The translations under genes and the position numbers were made by a program. From Ophiobolus disseminans (lineage: Eukaryota; Ascomycota; Dothideomycetes; Pleosporales; Phaeosphaeriaceae), in assembly GCA_010093685.1 (NCBI GenBank), contig MU006242.1, forward strand, positions 434,001-498,000: DNA of 64,000 bases. The letters are read 5' to 3'. Below, piece by piece: positions 33,524 to 43,994 of the stretch (position 1 is its first letter; each line of letters starts with the position of its first letter). The notes under the pieces are model-generated. The model was given only the letters and a program-made list of their open reading frames with translations. It had not been told where the DNA came from and made no database searches.

Positions 33524-34634
33524 CTACCACTCTACGCTGTGTCGAACTCGCCTCTGTTGACCTGACATGGGCTTCTTGACGACCATCCAGAACATGATTG
33601 ATGTTGCAAAGCTGAGCGCGTACCTAGTCACTGTTAGCTGTAGTGTGGAGTGTGAAGATCGGACAAGCTCACCATGTGAAGATGTACTGTGTATGGTTGT
33701 TCCTCATATTCACGGTCGGCGCCCGTCCAATCGGTATGCCCTTGGGTTCGCGTTCGTAGTTCGTGAGCAAGTCCGGCGCTGTTTCAATTATTAGATACCC
33801 ATTCCATACTTTTTGAATCTGACGAGAAAAGAACTTACTCATCGTCTCCTCAACCCACACCCGCTGACTCCCCGACCACTCTGCCATCTCCCCCACACTC
33901 GGGAAAAACCACTTCCCTTTCTCTGGCTCATTCTTCGGCGTGAACATATTGCCCTTTGGCGGTATCCTCAGTAGCCCCTCCACCAGCACCTCTCCCTCAG
34001 GTAAACCCCCGCTATTCTTGCGAAACCACTGCGGCGCCGTATCCTTCTTGATCCAGCCCCTACAACACAGAATCTTATGCACATTCCCCCTCTCATCCGT
34101 GCGCTCCAGCGGCGTAACAACCGTATACCCTTCCTCTCCATCCAATATCCGCGGCCCAATCAGCATCTCCTGGTCATGTCGCAGCCGTCCCCGCGCGTAC
34201 ACTCTCCTGTAATCAAACGCCTCGAGCATGCTCTCGTCTATGCGCAGCGGCAGCTCCAGCGGCGGGAATGTAAGTCTGTCTTCGAAGCGCGCGACGAGAT
34301 CTGTCTTCCAGCCGAGACGCTGCACTTGCCAGCACCCAAGGATGAAGGCTGTGAGCGGGATTATGGCTAGGATGATTAGGCCTGGTCCGTGTTGTTTTCC
34401 TGAGCGGGCCATTTTGGCGGGTCGGTCGAGGATCGAGACGAAGGAGGGGTCGAGGCCGGGGCCGCCGCCAACGGAGCGGCGTTGGAGAAGGAGGAGCGTG
34501 TGGGGAGGTGTTGGTCGGCGGGTGTGTTGTGTGAAGCGTTGGCGGAGGCATTGTGGTTGTGTGCGCGTGATGTTTGAGGCATGTTGTGTGTAGTACCGCC
34601 GGAAGAGGTTCTGAAAGGGATTCGGTCTCGACAT
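33524..34634 (-). CDS. SHY1: Cytochrome c oxidase assembly factor SURF1/Shy1
   Basis: Three exons (34634..33839, 33778..33673, 33623..33524) encode about 333 residues. A basic N-terminus typical of mitochondrial import precedes the first membrane helix (GPGLIILAIIPLTAFILGCW, about 83-102) and the family signature GCWQVQRLGWKTDLVARFEDRL. Later blocks are YRRVYARGRLRHDQEMLIGP, CCRGWIKKDTAP and PIGRAPTVNMRNNHTQYIFT. The last intron restores TWYALSFATSIMFWMVVKK, the second helix. It assists Cox1 maturation in the inner mitochondrial membrane. It is divergent from VMA22 (180 bp). Confidence 0.94.
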
Positions 34635-34814
34635 TGTGGATGTTGCGAATGTGTATGTGTAATTGGGGTTGGGATGGTGGGAGCTTCAATGTCGAAAGTT
34701 CACGGCGGATTTCCGAGGCTAGTGACGAAAGTGGCATGGGTTTACATCTACATCTCTAGCTCCAGGCACTGCTATCTTGAACGACATACATTGCGACTCC
34801 GACAATCTGCGAAT

Positions 34815-35589
34815 ATGGCCCAAGTTCAGTCCCAGCCAAATGCCCTACCGGAGACCAAGTCCGAAGTCCCTGCTGTGGAAAAGGATGCCTTGATAACCCG
34901 ACTCGACTCGCTCTTGGAGCAATACCTACACACGTTAGACAAATACCAGAAGACCCGGGAGCAGCTCTCGAAGCAACTATCCGCTGTAAGATCTTAATGC
35001 ATAGTTCGTAGATTGTTTATTCTAACACTTTCCTAAGGGTTATCTTTCTTTAGCCCAGGCCAATTTCCAGAATCGATCAACAACCCACTATGGACAGGAT
35101 AGCTATGATGAGCGCATGCAGGCGACTCGCAAGATGTATGTTTCACTCCAGTGGGGACCGCCTCAAATCGTGGTTATTGAGGCGAAGAAGAAGGAGAAGA
35201 ATATTAACCCACGCAGCAACATAAGCGCCCAGGACGACTCAAATACAAGCCGAGCCACCTTTTCCACAATGTCAGAAAGACACGAAGTCAACCCTCCGAA
35301 AAACGAAGAGGCAAAGGAGCAGCAGTCCGAGAAGCCACATATTCAAGAGCCGGACTCATATTCAGCACCACGACCGAAAGAGAAAGACGATTCAAGCAAA
35401 ACTACCAAAAAGTCCAATGACCCATTGCGATGGTTTGGCATACTCGTCCCTCCAGCACTTCGCTCTGCTCAACACTCTTTCATATCTGTCGTCGAGGGAC
35501 CGGTGCCGCAATTAGCTAGTATAGCTCGGGATTTGAGAGGCCAGGAGATTGAGATTGGGCGCGTGAGGAAGCAGATCAAGAAGCTGTAG
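34815..35589 (+). CDS. VMA22: V-ATPase assembly factor VMA22 (CCDC115)
   Basis: Two exons (34815..34985 and 35038..35589) encode about 240 residues. The N-terminal coiled coil LITRLDSLLEQYLHTLDKYQ leads over a 52-nt intron into GYLSLAQANFQNR. After a Glu/Lys/Ser-rich linker, the C-terminal DPLRWFGILVPPALRSAQHS and VEGPVPQLASIARDLRGQE match the conserved part of Vma22/CCDC115. The protein acts at the ER in assembly of the V-ATPase membrane sector. The linker (about residues 100-170) is low in conservation, so a further small intron there cannot be excluded. Confidence 0.87.
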
Positions 35590-35817
35590 CATGTATATCC
35601 AATTGTACCATGCATCGACGGCTCAAGTCGAAAGACCTTGTGCTCGTGCTGTCATTATCGCTTATTGCTCGTTGCACGAATAACAGCAAGCGTTGTGCAT
35701 GCCTAATAACGCCTCCCAATGCATTCTTTCGTATCCCGCATGCCATCATAGGACGCTCATGGTCCTAGACCATACTTCACACCCAACCACCAACCCCCAT
35801 CTTGCTCCATCTCCACC

Positions 35818-36343
35818 CTAAACCTCCTTCATCAACTCCTCTAACTCCTCATCGCTATCCCACCCCCCTCCCCCGCGCCTATTAACCACAATCTTCTGCT
35901 CCTCCTTCTCATTCTGCTCCGCCACGGCGCCCAGAATGTCCTTGAGTTGCTCCTCGGTCACTTTCTGCCGTATCTGGCCCGTCCGCGCGAGCATGATGAG
36001 CCGGTTCTCGATGTCGGTGGCGCGCGACGCTTTGACGAGGCGGATTCGGCCGAGGCGGTCGGCGGCGTCGGGGTGCAGGATTTGTGAGAGGACGGAGGTG
36101 CGTTGGTCGGCTTTTGGGGAGGGGGGGTTAGTTGCGTGGAGCGGTAGGGAGGGAGGGGGGGTTATGTACACTCTTGCTGCCTGCGGAAATAGGATTAGCT
36201 TCTTGTTCTCATGGTCGAAGGGTCGGTGGACTTTACTTTCGCGATTCTTGCTCTGAGCCTTCGCCGCCTTGTCCGCCGCCGCCTTGCTCTTGCAGCTGTT
36301 GGAGACGCGCACGCCGGATGTTCTCGAGATCTTCGTCAGACAT
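35818..36343 (-). CDS. PDCD5-family DNA-binding protein
   Basis: Three exons (36343..36237, 36180..36170, 36110..35818) encode about 136 residues, the family's usual size. The N-terminus SDEDLENIRRARLQQLQEQ is the conserved first helix, followed by a Gly-rich stretch. The middle exon is only 11 nt and contributes part of KQQES, joining to DQRTSVLSQILHPDAADRLG. The core RIRLVKASRATDIENRLIML and KVTEEQLKDILGAV is diagnostic of PDCD5 (yeast YMR074C). The family is linked to chaperonin-assisted tubulin folding and stress responses; the role in fungi is poorly defined. The microexon model is required to keep frame, since either intron alone brings in a stop codon. Confidence 0.87.
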
Positions 36344-36742
36344 GGTGCGCGCTTATGCGATCGAAGCTGACGTAGAGTTGGATCTGTGGAGTTTGTGTGG
36401 GTGGTGAGCGAGATGTTGGAAGGTTTGTTTGCGGGGAAGAGCTCGGGAGTCCGATTGAGGAGGGGCAGGTGTGGAGAGTACTTGCGTTTTCACGATGTTA
36501 CTTACAACCTCAAAATATCGCAACTTTTTACTTTCAGTTCTTGTATTTATAGAATAGTTATCATGTCGCACTATCTCCTTCTGAGCCTATGTGATTCCAC
36601 TCGAATCACGAATATATCGCAAGATACAGCCAATAGCTCAGCTCACTGAAGAAGCGACAGATCAACATTCGCATCAAGAGTAGAGATTCACATATGCTAT
36701 CTCGAACTTATATAAGACGGACAGACAGTAAAACCGTACTGA
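36344..36742. other. Intergenic, no gene seen
   Basis: 399 bp upstream of the PDCD5-family gene. A TATATAA box at about 36709-36715 lies more than 350 bp from its start. Confidence 0.5.
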
Positions 36743-38478
36743 TCAGTTCACCACCACGAGAGGCCGTGGCGTCAACTTCGTACCATGACTAAACAAATTC
36801 TTCGGATCATACTTGTGCTTCAGGTCCTCGAGCCTCTTCACATTCGCCCCAAAGATTTCATTGGCTTCGACATCAGTGGAGGCATAGTTCGCATACTGAC
36901 CGACTCCCCCATCTTTAGACCTGCTTGCGGCAGACTCGGAGGCCTTCTTCAGAAGCGTGCGAGAGAAACTGCGTATCTCGGTGTCAAGAGATGGATCGAA
37001 CCTGCATTTTATTAGGTTTGCTTTTATCTGCTTGTGTACGTATACACAGGTGTCAATGAGAGACTTACCATTTGAACATCGTAGCAACGTTGTAGTAGTC
37101 CCCACGGTTTGAGAACGATGTCTTGTCGTTCGGCACTTCCATGATCGTCTTGTACGGTATGACCTCGAACATCATCATGCTCTCGTTAAGACGCTCGTGT
37201 GAGTTGACAAATGTCATGAGCTCCGTATGTAGGTCCGTTACGTAGACCTGGTCGAGGGGTAGTTTGAAGGCACCACCGCCGAACTGCTTACGTCCATCAA
37301 ATCCAGCGGCGTGGTTCAGCAAGCTGTTCAGCTTCTCATATGGGATTGTGGCTGTCATGTCCGCTATCGGCCCAAGTTCGAACAAGTCTGCGAAGAATGC
37401 TTTGCCGTCTTCTTTTGTGCCATTGTAAAAGAGTTGCGTAAGGACAACAGGTGCGTTTGCCGGTGGTGGGGCCGAGAAGGCGACGAGGAGGGCCTGGTTC
37501 CCGTCGTTTGTTTGGTGGAACTTGTTCATGAACTCTACGACTTGTGGGATCTTGTCTGGCAAGAATACGAGCGGGCCGGCGAAGACTGGATGCTTTTGCT
37601 CAAAGCCCTGAAAGGTGAACGAAGTGACGACTCCAAAATTTGCGCCAGCACCACGGACGGCCCAGAAAAGGTCGGAATTCTCGGTCTCGGAGGCTGCAAC
37701 CTGCTCGCCAGAGGCGAGGACCATCTCAACCGATTGCAAGACGTCTATACATATGGTCAGGAAGTCTGATCTGGCGTTGGGAGAAGGAGTGTGTAGTACA
37801 TACCAATAGTCAATCCGTATTTCCCGCTGAGATATCCATATCCACCACCTAGCGTCAGTCCTCCGACACCAGTATGGTTGACTGTCCCTCCGACAGTTGC
37901 CAGTCCGTACTTTGCCGCCTCAACGTCCACATCTTCCCAGAGTGCCCCGCCTTCAGCCTCGATCGTTCTTGCCTCAGGGTCAACCGTAACTTTACGCATG
38001 TTGGAAAGATCGATGACAAGGCCATCCTCGATGGATGCTGCACCTGACGTGCTATGTCCTCCGCCGCGGACAGTAAAGGGAATCTTGTTGTCCTGAATGA
38101 GGGCAAGGACGGCGGAGACGTCATTTGCGGAGTTGACGAGGACAACTGCTGACTGAAACATGTGTCAGTGTCTTCAGAAGGGAGACGCTTAATAGGCTGT
38201 GGCGAAGGATAGGGACATAGACTTGGGCATCGTAAAGATCGTTCGATGCACAAAGTCGTTCCATCATACAGTTCTACAGACATCTCTTACCATGTTTATC
38301 GATGCTGACTTGAAGAAAGAACACTTACCGCTCGTTTGATGCAACTTTGGCTCCATCTCCCGATGCTCTTCTCATACTTCTCGCCATCACTAGGAAGTAG
38401 AACTTCCGCCGTGGTGCCCTTCAACAACATTTTGAGCGATGCAAAGTCGAACTCCGCGCCCATCTTGCCTAACGTCAT
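36743..38478 (-). CDS. FAD-linked oxidoreductase (berberine-bridge-enzyme-like)
   Basis: Four exons (38478..38329, 38152..37804, 37744..37069, 37001..36743) encode about 477 residues. The PCMH FAD-binding domain shows PFTVRGGGHSTSGAASIEDG, whose His would bind FAD covalently, then GGTVNHTGVGGLTLGGGYGY and FWAVRGAGANFGVVTSFTF. The C-terminal BBE segment ends KYDPKNLFSHGTKLTP. The position that holds the second covalent Cys in bicovalent enzymes is not Cys here (NHTGVGG), so single covalent attachment is predicted. The substrate is unknown; relatives oxidise sugars, alcohols or secondary metabolites. No signal peptide is evident from this start. Intron 1 is 176 nt, unusually long for this window, so exon 1 is the least certain part. 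Confidence 0.86.
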
Positions 38479-39261
38479 CGCTTCAGGAAACGCGGAGGGC
38501 TGTTCAGATTGAGAGTTGAAAGGCAACTGTACAGTGGATATTGCGAGTCAGCGCACGCTCGATCGGGCGTTTCTGGGCATCTTTCAGCTGGTGATGTCTG
38601 CCTCCTTGCTTTACTTACAACCGCAGGAGTTACTCTGGTTTTGAAATACTTGCTTGGTCGTATCTATACTCACAGCTAGTACCCCGCTCTATTCGCAATG
38701 TTTTCGACTTCTTGTGGTGTTTCGGTTGATTTTGCTTTGATTGTCTTCTCAGAAATCCCACATGTGCAGCTGAAGAATAAGTACCTATGGATGAACGTTC
38801 ACTAAATAGTGCCCACAGGCTGATGGTGGCGCCAGCGGGGTTATCCAGATTGTCCACTCCCCTACACTAAAAGCGGGTCTGCTTTCAAAGCTGAAAGATG
38901 CCGAGACGATATGACACAGCTATTGCTATTGGCGTCAACAAAGGCATAAACAGAGTTTCATCGCGTAATGTACCGACTACCATTCTGGGCAAAGCTCATT
39001 GATCTGAAATATACCGTGACTAGAGCAATGCGCTGCGCGTAATTTTGATGATACTGACATGGAAGATAACAGTCCGTTGATAGAGTCTGATTGAAGCAAA
39101 TAATTGGGCCGTTTTTATGGTAGAGTAACATGCGAGATTTGATTGGATGGACCCTGAAAGCCGAAAGAAGGTTGGCGCGGCTTGTGGAGTGAAGATGCGG
39201 CGAACATTCTCTTCCGCACCGCAGCGTTGCTCGACAATATCGCCAATATTTGAGTGCGAAC
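38479..39261. other. Divergent spacer FAD oxidoreductase / RSM22
   Basis: 783 bp between divergent starts. It could include an unrecognised 5' exon of the oxidoreductase. No other gene seen. Confidence 0.5.
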
Positions 39262-41652
39262 ATGCTCAAGACGAAGAGCCTACAGGCTGTTTGTCTATCA
39301 TGTCGGCTCAGTATCGCCATCTCCCGCGCGCGTAGTGCACGATTACCATCGCAAGCACAGTTGGTGTCACAAAAGTCGCGAACCCTCCCAACGAACCTGT
39401 CGCAACGACGAGCGATATCGACGACATTGTCTCGGAGGCAATTGAACCAAGACCCCGCTAGCACTTCCGAAGAGCAGCCATCAGCACCAATCGAACAGCT
39501 CCATATCGAAGTCAACGTACGAAATGCGAGGCAGCGGTTCGGCGATGCGCTCCCACGCGGGCACCTGACCGAGGCCGAGTACAAAGTCTATGAGCGACTC
39601 TACGGCGAACCAATATTCGTCGAAACGGCAGAGGAGCTAGAAGCGCTGCCAGCGGAAGAAGAGGAATTCATCGAGGAGGAACAGGAAGATGGATCAGTCG
39701 TGTTGCTGAGGAGAGGTGAGAATGGCGAATTAGAAGAGATTGAGGTGCTTGCCGAGCCCGAAGATATTGAAGAGGTGGAGGGTGAGGAGTCAGACGAGAA
39801 AAGTATGACGTTGGAGGAATGGGAGGTACACAAGGAAAAGGCAGCGCAGGAGTACCACGAGGGGGTTTACGAACAGAGTCGGCTGGCCCAAGAACAGGAA
39901 GAAGATTGGGAAGACATTGACGAGGAAGACGAATTCATGCGCGCGCATCCTTTGACCGTTGCGGGGCGCTTCAGGCCGTCTCCGTCAACCGTCCACCTTC
40001 CCAAGGAAGGCCTCGTCGATCCTACAGCCTTGCTGCTCACGCGTGCGAACCACAAACACCTCACCGAGTCAACGAATCGTATCTTTGGCGGATCTGGCCT
40101 GCCATTCTCTTCAAGCACGCTGCCGGCACGATTGGGCAGCGAGCAGAAGCCCATTCCCCTCGATCCTTCACAAGCCGACATGGGCAACATCGAGGCAGAT
40201 GCATATATGGCTGCTGTCCAGCCAGGGATCTATGCCAGCGTAGTGAGCATTTTAGTTGAGGTGCGGCGCCGACTCGGAACCTCGTGGATGGAACACATAC
40301 TCGAGAAGAAGGGCGGCACTATTCTGGATGCCGGGTCTGGTGGTGTTGGTGTGCTTGCGTGGCATGAGGTTCTACGGGCTGAATGGCTGCGCATGCACGA
40401 GGAGTCAGGAAGCACCTCGCACGGCGAAGTACCTCTAGGTAAAGCTACCGTGCTAGCTGGCTCTGATACACTACGACACCGTGCAAGTCGCTTGCTTGAC
40501 AACACCACCTTCATTCCCCGTCTCCCTGAATTTGTTTCTCCCGAAGACGAAGAGAACCAACAACAACCGCGCAAAGTTTACGACATCATCATTGCCCCAC
40601 ACACCCTTTGGCCGCTTCGTCAAGAGCACCTTCGCAAAGAACAGGTCGAGAAGTACTGGTCTCTTCTCAACCCCAAAGGCGGCGTCCTTATACTCCTCGA
40701 AAAAGGTCTCCCACGGGGCTTCGAAGTCGTAGCCGCTGCACGCGAAATGCTCCTTAACAAACACATCTCCTCACCACACTCCACCAACGTCGAAGCATCA
40801 CTCGAATCTCAAGTCTCGCAACCCGACGAAGAAACAAGGTTCATCCCCAAAGAAACAGGCATGATCATCGCCCCATGCACAAACCACGCCGCATGCCCCA
40901 TGTACGCCTCGCCCGGAAAATCCCACGGCAGAAAAGACTTCTGCTTCTTCTCACAACGCTACATCCGACCCCCCTACCTCCAGCGCATCCTCGAAGCAAA
41001 AGACAAAAACCATGAAGACGTGCAATACTCGTACATCGCCGTCCAACGCGGCCGCGACCAGCGCCAGCCCGAACACGACCTACTCGGCCGCGGCTTCTCG
41101 CAGTCCGCAGACTCGACAGACGCAGCGTTCAAAGGCCACGAATGGAAGAACATCACGCCCTCCGAAGTCGACGAAAATAGCATCGAAGCAGACGTACAAA
41201 CCCCAGACGACGTCAATCCCCTCACTTTCCCGAGAATGATCCTCCCTGCCCTCAAGCGGCGCGGCCACATCATCCTCGACGTATGCACGCCCGCCGGCAC
41301 ACTCGAGCGCTGGACAGTGCCCCGCTCATTCAGCAAGCAAGCTTTCCGCGACGCGCGAAAAGCCCGCTGGGGCGACCTGTGGGCGTTGGGAGCGAAGACG
41401 CGTATACAGCGGAACGTGCGCCTGGGAAAGCCGCAGGATGACTTTGACAAGAAGGGCAGGAAGATGCGCAAGGCGAAGAAGGTCGTTGTTGAGTTATCTG
41501 TTGGGGAGAGAGATGGGCGCGTCGTGGAGGAGGGTCCGGCAAGGATATTGAGGGGTGATAGGGATGGGCGGTATACGAATGATAGGAAGATTCGGGGTAG
41601 TGGGGGTAGGAAGGGGAGGAAGAACAAGGTCGAGCTTATGGACGATATGTGA
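39262..41652 (+). CDS. RSM22: Mitochondrial ribosome assembly protein RSM22 (METTL17)
   Basis: A single exon of 796 codons. The first 60 residues are basic and Ser/Leu-rich, a mitochondrial presequence (MLKTKSLQAVCLSCRLSIA). A very acidic region follows (about 130-235), which is unusual for length. The methyltransferase-like Rossmann core begins near GTILDAGSGGVGVLAWHEVL (about 353-372). Cysteines near 539-562 (APCTNHAACPMY ... KDFCFFSQRY) match the iron-sulfur cluster site of METTL17/Rsm22. The C-terminus is lysine/arginine-rich. The family helps mature the mitochondrial small ribosomal subunit. The start at 39262 is the ATG directly preceding the presequence. Confidence 0.92.
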   Translation: MLKTKSLQAVCLSCRLSIAISRARSARLPSQAQLVSQKSRTLPTNLSQRRAISTTLSRRQLNQDPASTSEEQPSAPIEQLHIEVNVRNARQRFGDALPRGHLTEAEYKVYERLYGEPIFVETAEELEALPAEEEEFIEEEQEDGSVVLLRRGENGELEEIEVLAEPEDIEEVEGEESDEKSMTLEEWEVHKEKAAQEYHEGVYEQSRLAQEQEEDWEDIDEEDEFMRAHPLTVAGRFRPSPSTVHLPKEGLVDPTALLLTRANHKHLTESTNRIFGGSGLPFSSSTLPARLGSEQKPIPLDPSQADMGNIEADAYMAAVQPGIYASVVSILVEVRRRLGTSWMEHILEKKGGTILDAGSGGVGVLAWHEVLRAEWLRMHEESGSTSHGEVPLGKATVLAGSDTLRHRASRLLDNTTFIPRLPEFVSPEDEENQQQPRKVYDIIIAPHTLWPLRQEHLRKEQVEKYWSLLNPKGGVLILLEKGLPRGFEVVAAAREMLLNKHISSPHSTNVEASLESQVSQPDEETRFIPKETGMIIAPCTNHAACPMYASPGKSHGRKDFCFFSQRYIRPPYLQRILEAKDKNHEDVQYSYIAVQRGRDQRQPEHDLLGRGFSQSADSTDAAFKGHEWKNITPSEVDENSIEADVQTPDDVNPLTFPRMILPALKRRGHIILDVCTPAGTLERWTVPRSFSKQAFRDARKARWGDLWALGAKTRIQRNVRLGKPQDDFDKKGRKMRKAKKVVVELSVGERDGRVVEEGPARILRGDRDGRYTNDRKIRGSGGRKGRKNKVELMDDM

Positions 41653-42592
41653 AAGATATGTGTAACAACATTTGTGCATTGGGCGGCGTCCCTGGGAAAT
41701 GCAGATCACTGTAAAAATTATGCCCGCCACGACTCAATGAACTATAGGTGGAAGACATCACTGTAGAAGATATACATCAAATCACGACTCAAGGACATTT
41801 TTGGGAGGCACAAATGAAATCGTTTTCTAATAAAAAGCAGACATAAGTGAATCATTAAGACCAATCGAACCGTTTCCGAGCACAATGGTGACAAGCTAGA
41901 TGGCTTCCCTCTGCTCCCCCGGAAGCAGGAAGCAGCCCCTCGGAAGAAGGTCCATCCCCTTGACTAGCACACCAACCAAAGCACCCTTCCAAGTCTACCA
42001 GCCAGCCTCATACTCTTCTCCGCATACAGTTGCAATTTAGTTGTGTTTCGTCCCCTGATAAGCTTAACCTCCCCACAAGCTGGCAGACCATGTCCGGAAG
42101 GGGGAAAACGCACGAAGGAAAACATGTTGGAGAGGAGACCAGAAACACGCGAGGGCAGGGGGGAGTGATTATTACGAGGTGAGAGCCGTGGAACCAAACA
42201 AGGATCAGTCATCATCTGGAGGTTGCCTGTAAAGGTATGTCTAACGTTGGTGGTAAATCCGCTGGATACTGACGAGCATGTGGTAAACGATGTCGGGAGC
42301 ATGATCACTGATCCAGTAAGAAATATCGTATGGGTTGAACCTCCAGATGGTTCGAGATAGTCGTCGATGACCAGAGGCCATGATAGTGGCAGGACGCCGA
42401 AGAATCCTGCCAGGTCCAATACTAGGTAATCGACGAAATAATCCCGTGAGCTGATAATCGAGTAGGAGCGACTGCCGTCCAATATGTTACCAGGACGGCG
42501 GTGCCGCATTTCCCATTCGTTGTGCGAAGCCGGATCAAAAGAGCCGGTTCCGCCAGAGAGTTGAGATGACGAATCGAAAGCCGCATCATGAA
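41653..42592. other. Convergent 3' spacer
   Basis: 940 bp between the RSM22 and casein kinase 3' ends. A 181-codon minus-strand frame (41964-42509) lacks any domain and probably lies in the kinase 3' UTR. Confidence 0.55.
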
Positions 42593-43994
42593 TCAGTAGC
42601 CGCCGGAAGCATACTGATCCCCGCCACGCTTATTGGCTGAACGGAGCTGCCTGAACAGAAAGAGAGGTTAGTAAATTCTGTCTGGGGCGTCCCCAGCGCC
42701 AAGCGTATCGAACACCAAACGCAGAGGAGAGGAGTCCTTACGAGGATCAGATATATCGAACTCACATTCCGGTGCCCTCCTGGCGTGCATTGACCGGTCC
42801 ACGCTTGGTGCCGGCCGCAGTGCCAGCGTTGGCAGCGGCAGTGGTAGTGACGTGGCGGCCACGACCGTTCTTATCGTCCTCCTCGCCCTGGCCCTGGTTG
42901 GCTGCCTGAGCAATGGCCTGGGCGTTCTTCTGGTACTTGTAGACAGTCCAGTCGAACACGTAGTCGTACTGGAAGCCTTCGCGGACGAAGAGATCGCGGA
43001 AGATCTTGCGGAGGTACGAGTAGTCGGGCTTATCGTCAAAGCGGAGGGAGCGGGTGTAGTTCAGGTAGATGGCGAACTCGTTGGGGAAACCACGGCAGAG
43101 GACCTCGGTGGGAGTCGTCATCTTCTTCTCCATGATGCGGTCGTACTTCTGCTTCTTGGTGGCCGCCTTAAGACCCTGCCAGGGGAGGGAGCCGCGGCAG
43201 AAGTACAGCATAACGTATCCAAGAGACTCCATGTCGTCACGGCGGGATTGTTCTGGGGCGTGTTAGTGTGTACAAAGTTAAAGTCGAACGCGGGTAACGT
43301 ACCGACACCCAAGTGGGTGTTGATGCTGGCATAGCGGGCGGTACCAGTCAGGTTCTTGTTCTCTCTATATGGGATGTGGAAGTGAGTCTTGGGGTCACGG
43401 TATTTCTTCGCCAGACCGAAATCGATGACATTGACCTGGTTACCGCGCTTGCCAATGCCCATGAGGAAGTTGTCAGGCTTGATATCACGGTGGATGAACG
43501 ACTTGGCGTGGATGTACTCGATGCGGGAGATGAGCTGATCGGCGAGGAGGAGGACGGTCTTCAGCGAGAATTTGCGGTTGCAGAAGTTGAAGAGGTCCTC
43601 GAGGGAGGGGCCGAGCAAGTCCAAGACCATGGCATTGTAGTCGCACTCGGTTCCGAACCAGCGAACGAAGGGAATGCCGACACCGCCAGCGAGTGACTTG
43701 TAGACGCGGGCCTCGTACTCCAGCTGAGGGTGCTTGGCCTTGACGCTCTCGAGCTTGATGGCGATCTCCTCACCAGAGATGATGTTGGTACCTATATCTG
43801 TTAGATACGGCGAGGTCGACGGAGAGCTTGTACGCACCGAGGTAAATGTCACCGAAAGAGCCGCTACCAATCTTGCGGCCGATTCTGTACTTGTTGCCGA
43901 CGCGGAGATCCTGCTAGGTCAACTTCGTATTCTGCAGTCGTGCATATACCATGTCATAACGACAAGCGGGGTCGGAACGTACCATTGTCGTCAT
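42593..43994 (-). CDS. hhp1: Casein kinase I (Hhp1/CK1 delta-epsilon type)
   Basis: Five exons (43994..43983, 43913..43838, 43791..43303, 43252..42766, 42650..42593) encode about 373 residues. Exon 1 has only 12 nt (MTTM). The kinase shows GSGSFGDIYLG (glycine loop), EEIAIKLESVKAKHPQL (ATP lysine), FIHRDIKPDNFLMG (catalytic loop), NVIDFGLAKKYRD and the CK1-specific RYASINTHLGVEQSRRDDME. The C-terminal tail is Gln/Ala/Thr/Arg-rich. The last intron (115 nt) removes an apparent early TGA stop and adds the ending QLRSANKRGGDQYASGGY, which I regard as the natural C-terminus. CK1 of this class acts in DNA repair, growth polarity and, in Neurospora, the circadian clock. Confidence 0.93.

Noticed and set aside
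41964..42509. 181-codon minus-strand open frame
   Set aside because: No domain or homology-like block; it lies just past the casein kinase stop and fits a 3' UTR.
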